Positions 55,689 to 64,000 of a DNA stretch of 64,000 nt are shown here, piece by piece (position 1 is the stretch's first letter; each line of letters opens with the position of its first letter). Below the pieces are notes generated by a model. The model had not been told where the DNA came from. It made no database searches and saw only the letters and a program-made list of their open reading frames with translations. The position numbers and the translations under genes were made by a program. The stretch lies in assembly GCA_024180945.1 (NCBI GenBank), contig JAKSGN010000038.1, positions 1,674,001-1,738,000 of the forward strand, in the 5' to 3' direction. The DNA comes from Macrophomina tecta. Its lineage: Eukaryota; Ascomycota; Dothideomycetes; Botryosphaeriales; Botryosphaeriaceae.

Positions 55689-58627
55689 ATGGCCACCACA
55701 ACCACCACCACTCTGCCGCGCCCCATGAACCCTCCGACCGGCCCGCTGCCGGCCCTGCCAGTCCCCAAGACGCGGCGACCTGCACCCGCCCGCACCGGTC
55801 CCTCCAGTCCGGAGCGCCGTATCTCCACCGCCTCGAATCCCTCCGCCCGCCCGCCGCCCTCGCCCGCTGCTCGCGCTGCCTCTTCCTCGTTACCCATGCG
55901 GCCTCAGAGCAAGCACGCCAATTCCGCCTCCACCATCCCCCAGCAGGCGCCCTCGCCAACAACCCAAGCCGGGCCCTCTCCCCACAAGACGCTGCGCAAG
56001 ACAATCAGCATAGGCTCCTTTCCACAACCGCCTAAGAGCGGCCGCCAGAGCCACCCCTCGAGCCCGCTATCTGCTGCCACTACCCCGGACGGCGTGACTA
56101 CCGACCGCAGAGGTTCTGCCGGCTCCTTGAGCGTTCCAGGCAGTGCCCTGCGCAAAAGACCTAGTATAAAGGGCCGGGGGCCGTCCGCCATCAAATCGCC
56201 GCTCATGTCGCCGAGCGCCCTGACAGAAATTTCGCCCACACCGAGCCGGAGTTCTTCGGCAAACGGGTCCTACTCGACCGGCATAGAAGAGATGGGTGGC
56301 GAAGATGACAAGGGCCGCGAGCTGGGCAAGACGACGTCGTCGGATAAGGACTCTGGAAAAGACGTCAAGGGCAACGTTATTGTGAGCGTCAGAGTACGCC
56401 CCAATGCCTCAAATACCGAGAACTCGGGGCTGCAGGACTGGGAGCTCGATAGCCGACGGGGTGTCATCTCGTACAGGGGCAAGGAGGGTGGCGACTTTCA
56501 AAGCGGTACGTGCGCCTGCTTCAGGCTTTGCAAGCAACGGAAAAAGGCTGACCATCAGCAGATAATGTTTTCTCAACTCAAGACAACAACGCCAGGGTGT
56601 ATGATGCCGCAGCAAAACGGTTGGTACGCAGGGTGATGGAGGGTTATCACGGAACTGTATTTGCATACGGAATGACTGGTACAGGAAAGACGTTTTCCAT
56701 GCAGGGAACAGCAACTTCACCCGGTGTGATCCCCCTAGCCATCACCGACATCTTCTCCTTCATCCGGGAAACCCCAAAGCGGGAGTTCTTGCTCCGCGTA
56801 AGCTACCTGGAAATCTATAACGAAAAAATCCACGATCTCTTGGCGGATCCACCACCAACAGGCCCCGGTGCCCAGGCCATCCAGCAGGAGGAGATCAAGC
56901 TGAGAGAAGACAGCAAAAGAGGTGTATATGCCACTCCTTTGAAAGAAGAAATTGTCCAGAGCCCAACGCAACTCCTCCGGGTCATCGCGAGAGGTGATAA
57001 CAACCGGAGAGTAGCCGGAACTCAATTCAACGCTCGCAGTTCACGAAGTCATGCAGTTGTCCAGATTGTCGTCGAAAGCCGTGAGCGCGTACCCGGAGGC
57101 GTAGCACTTCAGGATACCAAGCGCACTGCTATCACTCCCGGTGGGGTCCGGGTCTCCACTCTGAGTTTAATCGACCTTGCGGGATCCGAGAGGGCTGCTG
57201 AAGACAAGGAGCGAAGGACTGAAGGTGCTCACATCAATAAGAGTTTGCTAACGCTTGGCACGGTCATCGCACGTTTGTCGGAAGCCAAGGAAAAGAAGGG
57301 GGCCGACAAGGACAAGCATCTTCCCTACCGAGACAGCAAACTGACTCGGTTGCTTCAGCCTGCGCTCTCCGGAAACTCACTTGTCAGCATTCTTTGTACA
57401 ATTTCCATCGGGTCCACGGGAACTGCCGCTTCGATCTCTACTCATGTCAACGAGACCCTCAACACGCTGAAGTTTGCTTCTCGCGCAAAGAACAACATTG
57501 TCAGTCATGCCAAGAAGGCAGACGAGGCGCTTCCCGGCGGTGGAGATGCCGGCAGCCGGGCTCTTCTAGACAGATATCGAATGGAAATCCAGGAATTGCG
57601 CAAGCAATTGGACGCCAAGACGAAGGAAGAAGCGAAAGTGGTCAAAGATGTGGACATGGAAGAAGAGCGAGCGCGAGAAGCAGAGGCTGCGGCGCGACAC
57701 GAGGAGCAAATGCTGGAAATGCAGCTTGCGCGGACAGCGTTGAAGGAGCGTATCGAGCACCTCAATCGTCTCATTCTCAGCTCCAAATCGATCGGGGTCA
57801 ACTCGGGCCGCTCGTTCTCTTCGATGGGGTTCCAGTACCGCAATTCTATGATGAGCAACAGCGAGCCTCATACGGTATCGGCCCGAACTTCGACGGCGAC
57901 ACTAGAGGTGCCACATCTCAATCGCATGTCATCTGGAGGCTCAGCAGTCTCCTTCCCGTCGTACGTGAATCAGGGATCAGGGATCCCACCGGACCATACG
58001 TCCGAGGAGGATGATTCTATTGGAGAGAACGGCGATGGCACTGCTACAGACAGCGCGCAAGTCAGGGCGCTCCAGGCGGACCTAGCGGACAAGAATCGGT
58101 ACATTGCCACGCTGGAGAAGCGGCTGCTTCAAGCCCGGCGATCTAGCCACTCGCGCGTCTCAATGGCACTGGCAACTTCGGCACATTCGGCTGAAGAGGG
58201 CGGGTTTGAGGCCCTGCTCAAGGAAAAAGACGATGAGATCGCGGAGCTCAGGGCGCGGCTTGACGACAAGGACCGGATGCTGTCAGCATTGCGCTCGGCA
58301 GCCAGGAAGCGCGACGTGGCGGATCTCACCATCGACACGTCGATGGATCGGAGAGCATCGATAGACCGGAGAGCATCGCTGGGAATGAGGACGCCAGGGC
58401 ACCGGAGCAGGGGAAGTACGGGCTCGTCGTACACCAGCAGGCCGTCGGCGGCCAGTCCGGTGGGGCTGCTCTCGCCGCGGTCAGAAAAGAGGTCGCGAGA
58501 GGTGGAGGACATTACCAGGATGCTGGACAACATGATATCGGAGCAGGTGGACAGCGGGCAAACGGGCGCCAATGCACGGAGGACGAGCATAGCTAGGATG
58601 GCGATTGAAAGCCGGGGAGCCTCGTAA
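55689..58627 (+). CDS. kipA: Kinesin-7 motor (KipA/Kip2/Tea2 type)
   Basis: Plus-end-directed microtubule motor that delivers polarity factors to hyphal tips in filamentous fungi. Exons 55689-56505 and 56562-58627 (intron of 56 nt); 960 residues. A roughly 230-residue Ser/Pro/Arg-rich N-terminus precedes the motor (IVSVRVRPN at about 237). Motor motifs are intact: P-loop GMTGTGKT, switch I NARSSRSH, switch II DLAGSERA, the LEIYNEKIHDLL signature, and INKSLLTLGTVI. Coiled-coil segments follow (ELRKQLDAKTKEEAKVV and EEQMLEMQLARTALKERIEHLN), then a Ser-rich tail with a second coil (LQADLADKNRYIATLEKRL). Family membership is judged from motor and layout; the short tail argues against a CENP-E-length kinesin-7. 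Confidence 0.85.
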
Positions 58628-59460
58628 TGGCAGCGGAGGCGCAACGGGTTTTTGTTGGTTCTTTTTCTGGGGATCCGCGGGCAGGTTCATGCTTTTCTTT
58701 CCTTCTCGACTCTTGATACCCTGTTCGCCGTCCCATTGGACGGGCACTGTCGCATTTCATCGTTAGGGCTTTTTAGGACGCGTCTCATGCCGGGGGAAGG
58801 AGGGGGGGTCAGGATGGCTTGGGGGATGAGGCTTGTGTAGTCGTTTTAAAAAAATGGAGAGCGCGCTCTCGGGGCGGGGAAGATGTAACAGCGATGTGAC
58901 GCGCGTGTAAGAGGATGGTTTCGGGGCGGGGTGGGGGGGTTGCGCAGCGACGCGGAGCACGGACCGGCAACTCGCGTAGGTGGTCGCAGGTGAGACGCCC
59001 TCGCCTCTGCTCCTCAGGCCTGGCCGCCTGCCTGGCGTCGCCGCCGTGGTCACTGCACGCCTGCCCGCCGCTCCACCAACTCAACTCTCCCGTCTCCTCC
59101 GCTCTGCCCGCCGCCTACTCACAGTCCTTCCTACTTCGTCGCGTCGCCATGCCCCCCGCCGCCGTCAGCCCGCCCCGGCGCTGACCCCCTCGTTTGTTCT
59201 CCTTGCGCAACATTGCCTGTCTCATCTGCTTCCCTTCGTGCTGCACGCCCGCCTTCTTTTGCAGCCACCCGCCTGCTGGTCCTCAGGCCCTCCCAACCCT
59301 CCCTCTCTTCAGCCTTTCCTTTTCCATCCCGCCCTGCTTTCGAGCTGCGCAGTCAGCGCTGCATTAGCTCCGCATCCGACCACCGTCTACAACCAATCCG
59401 CATCTTCTTCTGTCCAGCCTTGACGGCTTCGCTTCTCCGCCACCCTCTGTGTCCTCCGTC
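58628..59460. other. Interval kinesin / glycosyltransferase gene
   Basis: 833 bp: 3' region of the kinesin gene and a long CT-rich leader (about 59050-59450) of the next gene. Overlapping frames there come from the repetitive composition, and no gene is seen. Confidence 0.55.
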
Positions 59461-61417
59461 ATGCTTATCCCCTCTCCCCACTCGCCCAGAATGCACGCCA
59501 GGAAGAACCACCACCTGTCTATCAACTCGCCCTCCACCTCGGCCCTACCCCCCAGCGCCAGCGGCCTGCTCACCCCGCGCACCCCTCGCTCCGCCCGCGG
59601 CGACCCTCTCCGCGACCCGCTCCTGCTATCGCGCTCGCCTCCGCCTTCTCCGGGTCTGCCGCCCCTGGGTTCGAAGAATTCGAGGAGACCGCCCTCCAGC
59701 TACTCGCGCCTGCTTCGCAAGCTCCTCGTGGTTTTCTGCGGCGTTACCTTTCTCGGATGGCTGGGCGTGCGTCATTGGTGGATCTCGCACCAGAGCCAGA
59801 CCGGCGTCACCTACCAGACAGCCGACGGCTCCGAGTACGAGATGGTCGGAGGCAGCTTGCTCCCGGACGAGCCGTCCGTCGTGGGCATGACGGACCAGAC
59901 TGGTAGAACCAGATGGTCCATTTCCATTCCTGCCGCCTCTGAGTTTCCCCTCCGGCCCCTCCAGTACCAAGAGCTGTGCGGTCAGGCGACGGAGATCGCC
60001 ATGACGATCAATGGCAAGGGCAGTCACCACAAGGGCTATTATTATATTGACCCGCACTACATCGATGTCGGCGACGCCATGGAGCAAGGTCTCCTGCCGA
60101 ATCCCAAGGGAAATGCCAAAATGGTTTCCGCTGTGGGGTGGGATGACGCCCTCATGGGGCGAGGTAACACGTACGCAGGCCAGAAAATGGACATATGTGA
60201 GACGAGCATGACCTTCGTAATGGAAACCTCGGATGCAGGCATGGGGAAGACGTTGATGGCTATGTGGATGGCTTATGGGCTTGCTCGTATGGAGGGCCGA
60301 GCTTTCTTCGTCGACGATACTAGATGGTATGATCTATTCGCCTTCATGACACTTAACTCTCTGACTAACCCACCGCAGGCCTTACGGAAGTTATACGAGC
60401 TACTTCCAGCCGCCGCCTACGCCCTCCTGTCTCCCGCCGATGACCAGCCAGGTTGTTCCGTGCCCTCACCAAGCCAAGCATCTGGTCGTCTCCGCCGCTA
60501 CCATTCGCACTACCTTTGGCCATGCTTTTGTCGAGGAGTACGAAGATCCCCGTAAAATGCAAGTTCAACGTCAGCACAAGATTTTTGGCATGATCCGCGA
60601 CGGTTACGAGGCCCTTTTCCGGCTGCACGACGACGATGCCAACTATGTTCTGGAACGCGCCCGCAGCCTCTTCGAGCCGGTTATTGAGCGAGGTGGTATT
60701 AATATCGGGATGCACGTACGCCGAGGAGACCGCCACCCTTTTGAATATCAATATTCGAAGGATTACGTCCCGCTAGACCGCTTCATGCAAGGAGTTCAAT
60801 ACTATATTGCCGAGCACTACGGACCGTCCCTTCCTGGCAACACAACTGACGACGCCAAAGTCACCCGGGACGCCCATGATGGACCTATAGAAGCCCTCAA
60901 GACCCCTGCGGCCGCGGCAACCCAGCAAGATCGGCCCGACCTCCTCACCCTCACTTCTTCCCAGGCTATATTGGCATCGGACGACCCCGACGTGTACACC
61001 GCGCCCGAAATGGCTGGTGTAGTGCGCGCCCAAGATCGCATTGTGCTGGCCAGCAAGAAGACGCTCGAGGCCTCTGGCGCAAAGAACAAGAATCGCTACA
61101 TTGACGAGATCTCGGGGTGGGAGGGTGGCTTTTATCGCGATGTTTTCTGGAGCCTCGGTCGCTCAAAGACCAATAATGCCGACACAAGTGACAGAAATGC
61201 CGAGCCAGGTGAGCAGGCGCTCAAGCTGCGTGAGCTGGTGGGAAGAGCCTACCTTTTGGATTTGGCAGTGCTTTCCAAGGCAGATCAGGTGATGTGCACA
61301 CTCAGCGCGACGGGATGTAGGATTCTTGCTGTGATGATGGGTTGGGAACAGGCCATCGAACAGGGAGCGTGGAAGAATGTGGATGGCGAGTGGAGTTGGA
61401 GAGGCATCGACTGGTGA
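59461..61417 (+). CDS. Type II membrane glycosyltransferase, alpha-1,6-fucosyltransferase (FUT8)-like
   Basis: Predicted Golgi enzyme. Exons 59461-60326 and 60379-61417 (intron of 52 nt); 634 residues. A cytosolic Ser/Pro/Arg-rich N-terminus of about 85 residues is followed by one signal-anchor helix (LLVVFCGVTFLGWLGV), then a lumenal domain. HVRRGDRHPFEYQ (donor-site motif of GT23 and related fucosyltransferases), ILASDDPDVY, and VMCTLSATGCRILAVMMG match the three conserved blocks of FUT8-type enzymes. The start at 59461 is the first ATG in the frame. Ascomycete glycans seldom contain core fucose, so donor and acceptor are uncertain; the homology is to the fold and motifs. The frame reaches a normal stop with no break. 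Confidence 0.7.
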
Positions 61418-64000
61418 CTTGAGCCGCAGAGAGTTGCCGGCTACGGGCTGAGGCCAAGAGAGCACCTTTCGTGAGAAGGGATTGCAAGGAGGTGAAATTA
61501 TCCATTCATCTCCATGATCTGCATCATCATACCATTTGGAAGATACATCAGCGTTGCATTGCAGGCGTTAACAACATCATCTACATAGTTTTCACCTTTC
61601 TTACACTTTGGGAAGAGGACGTCGCGTAGAGACGACATGTGTGGGCGGTGTATGCCTACTACGATACCCTACTTACTCGACGGAATGAATCGAGATTGGC
61701 TCTTGTCTGCTTCGTAATCGCAGCCTTGGCTTTATGAGGCTTGCATCATGGAGAATGGCCGTGCCCCGGCCGGAGACCGTCAGGCGGCGCGGAGTCTGGA
61801 TAGACGAACGCGGTGATATTTTCACTACAGTGATCAACTCGGATAAATAGGCAAGTCATGCAAGGCGACCAACGTTGTATAACCGGTCTAAAGATCAGGA
61901 AGCCGATGGCGCGAGAAGGTTCGGACAAGTCCCATCCGAAGAACAGGCTGTTAGAGATGTCGGATCCCGAGTCAGCTCAGCAACTTTCGGAACTAAGGAA
62001 GCAATCGACGGTTGTTGTAGAGAGGATAAAGTTAGAGCTGCATAATCCATCGTGATCTAGGGCCCGCTCCGCGAACCGATTGGCTCCGAGGAGGATAGGG
62101 TTTCATCTCCGCACTTCTTGCGGCTCACTTGGTGCGGCTTTTGCCCTTTCATCTCCCGCACCTTCTTCAGCGATTTCGACCCCATGACCACGGGAATCGT
62201 CACCACATGTAGTCGATCTGAGCTCTGAACACTCCTATTACCTGCCTTACACTCTTATGGTTTGGCAAACGCCTACTCGTCACTTACAGTCACCTCTCTT
62301 CCCCGCATTGAGCCCGCTTTTATGCGACGCGCTGCGTTCTGCTTGTTGCTTCGAACCGCTCTTCAATTCCTATTTCAAGGCGGCTTGGACCTTGCGGGCC
62401 TGAAAATGCACACATTAGCGGTTAGAGTACTGAATTTCATGAATTCCACATCATTGACTGTTGGGCTATGTCCACAATCTGCACCTACGGGACTCTTTGA
62501 TATTGTATCCGAGGCGCTGATCATTCGAGTGTAGATATTTCACAGTACCCTCGCAACCCACTGCTCTGCTGTATCGCTGGACCGACATTCTGCTTACCGG
62601 GCCTGTTACGGTCTGGTGACCGACTGGATGTCTCGCGTCCATGCCGCGTGACGATGCTGGGTATAAGCCGCCAGAGCGATCCGATCTGCCGATCGGATAT
62701 TGCTGAACCGTTTGCGCCCAATCAGCAGGAGGAGGGCACTTCGCCCACGGCCGACCGACTGGTCTGGCGCAGTCGCTTCGAGCCGCCACAAGGCCAATGT
62801 GTCCCGAAGGTCCCTCTGTGTTCCAAGGATGAACTGGCGCGGACTAGTTCATCCCAGCCAGGCTGTTTCGAAGTCCATCTTATCACAGTCATCGGAAGTG
62901 GGCGATAGCGCGTCAGGCCCAGTTGACGAACCCAGAAAAGGAGTCCGCGACTGAGCTCGAGCGGCCCAGGATGAAGTATTTGGCCCGCGGAAAGCGGCCG
63001 GTTGCCCCCATCTTTTTTTTTTTTTTTTTTGGGGGGGGGGGGGACTGGCTTTCTTGCCACTGGGCTTTCAGAAGCCTGGGCAGAGGGCGAACGCGTGCTA
63101 GGCCGACGCGGTAGCGTATTTAGAGACCGTGTCCTCCGCTATCGAGACTCCAGGGCTCTCTTGAGAATTTTCAGAGGATGAGAAGCGATGTTTAGGGAGA
63201 ATGTGGGGTGATTGCGAAGGCCACAGACCACCGGGACGCGATGGCGTTTTCCTAAGGAACTCGCCTTCGAGTAATTGCGGCCTCGTGTGCTCTGTCCTTC
63301 CCTCAATGAAAGCCAGCGCGCACTAACGCTGACGATCTGCCATTGCAGAGACACTGGTGCGATCATCGTCCATTCATGGAGTGGTACCTGCTGTCTTTCT
63401 ATGTTTTCCATACCGTGTGGCATGTTTAGACTGGAAACTGGAGGGAGAAACTTCGTGTCAACATAGCGGCATTTGATTAGGTTGAATAATATCGCCAACA
63501 TACTTCTTTCTATATACATTGGTGCTAGAAAACCGACCGACGTCAATGAATGGCGTGGGATAAATTGTATAATGGCCTTGTTCTAGTGCGCAGTTCTTTG
63601 TCTTTTAGGCAGAGCCAAATTTCGATATTTAGGAAGTTTGTGCCCAAGCAACAAGAGTCTATGTTGCCCAAGAGCTCTTAATTTCACAGAGAACTAAGCA
63701 TAAATGGGAAGCGCGAACTTCGTGCTCGAAGTAACTGCCGAGAGGAGTAATAGTCTGTCTGGTATTTTGCCTCACATGATTTGACGCGGTGGTTTTCAAA
63801 CCTCCAGTGATATTAGTCCATGGTCTTATTGCTAAGTTAAACGCTGGTGCATTCGGTATTGGGAAGGTATTGCGCCGGAGGCAACACGCTGAAAGTGGAA
63901 TCGATGGGGTATCTGGGAGGCCGGGGCAGAATAATGTTTGTAGAGATAACACATGCCTCATTCAGATCCGAGATTTACTCAAACACAAAACAGCATCGAG
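61418..64000. other. Gene-poor right end
   Basis: 2.6 kb with only short frames, the longest about 135 codons on minus (63139-63546), none with a recognisable domain. It holds the T18-G13 junction. No gene is supported. Confidence 0.5.
63013..63043. repeat. T18-G13 homopolymer junction
   Basis: Eighteen T residues (63013-63030) followed directly by thirteen G residues (63031-63043), inside the gene-poor right end. Confidence 0.9.

Noticed and set aside
61858..63546. Short frames in the right end as a hidden gene
   Set aside because: No protein-like motifs, no consistent splice chain and no recognisable homology.

Overview
This is a gene-dense eukaryotic nuclear window from a filamentous ascomycete, most likely a Dothideomycete; that placement is inference. 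The evidence is short spliceosomal introns (mostly 45-140 nt) with GT-AG borders and CTRAY-like branch sites, CT-rich 5' leaders, a Zn2Cys6 regulator, and fungal-type orthologues (Ecm29, Mdm20, Cox23, Utp13, Rrp9, Cdc43, Rgd2, KipA). There are no prokaryotic features and I saw no tRNA, rRNA or CRISPR array. All gene models below were spliced by hand, and exon phases were checked to close in frame.

Layout. 1-0.5 kb: 3' end of a POT/PTR2 peptide transporter, then about 2 kb of gene-free DNA with an AT-rich island. 2.5-15 kb: a ubiquitin-proteasome stretch: a UBX5-like Cdc48 adaptor (-), the proteasome scaffold ECM29 (+) and a Psh1-like RING ligase with a very long disordered tail (-). 16-20 kb: a 2OG-Fe(II) oxygenase-like protein (-) and a tiny four-exon COX23 (+). 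20.6-23.6 kb: MDM20, the NatB auxiliary subunit. 24-28.5 kb: sparse DNA with a possible small minus-strand gene and an AT-hook protein. 28.5-31.8 kb: a NirA-type Zn2Cys6 transcription factor. 32.9-37.5 kb: proteasome beta-4 PRE1 (-), divergent from RRP9 (+), then CDC43 (-). 38-46 kb: RGD2 (+), a glycine-zipper low-complexity protein (-) and a multi-pass membrane protein (-). 46-48.8 kb: UTP13 (+).

49-54.7 kb is the most interesting region: a compact mycosporine (UV sunscreen) gene cluster. It holds a MysC-type ATP-grasp ligase (-), a catechol-O-methyltransferase-type enzyme (-) and, divergent from these, a desmethyl-4-deoxygadusol synthase (MysA, +). Together they provide every step from sedoheptulose 7-phosphate to a mono-substituted mycosporine. 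No MysD or MysE partner is present, so a mycosporine such as mycosporine-glycine or a glutamine/glutaminol form is predicted rather than an imine-type MAA.

55.7-61.4 kb: a kinesin-7 (KipA/Kip2 type) and a FUT8-like type II membrane glycosyltransferase. 61.4-64 kb: no convincing gene, but an unusual T18-G13 homopolymer junction.

Apart from the mycosporine cluster, the genes are unrelated housekeeping functions (protein turnover, ribosome biogenesis, N-acetylation, prenylation, polarity). They often sit in divergent pairs sharing promoters of 0.3-0.6 kb.
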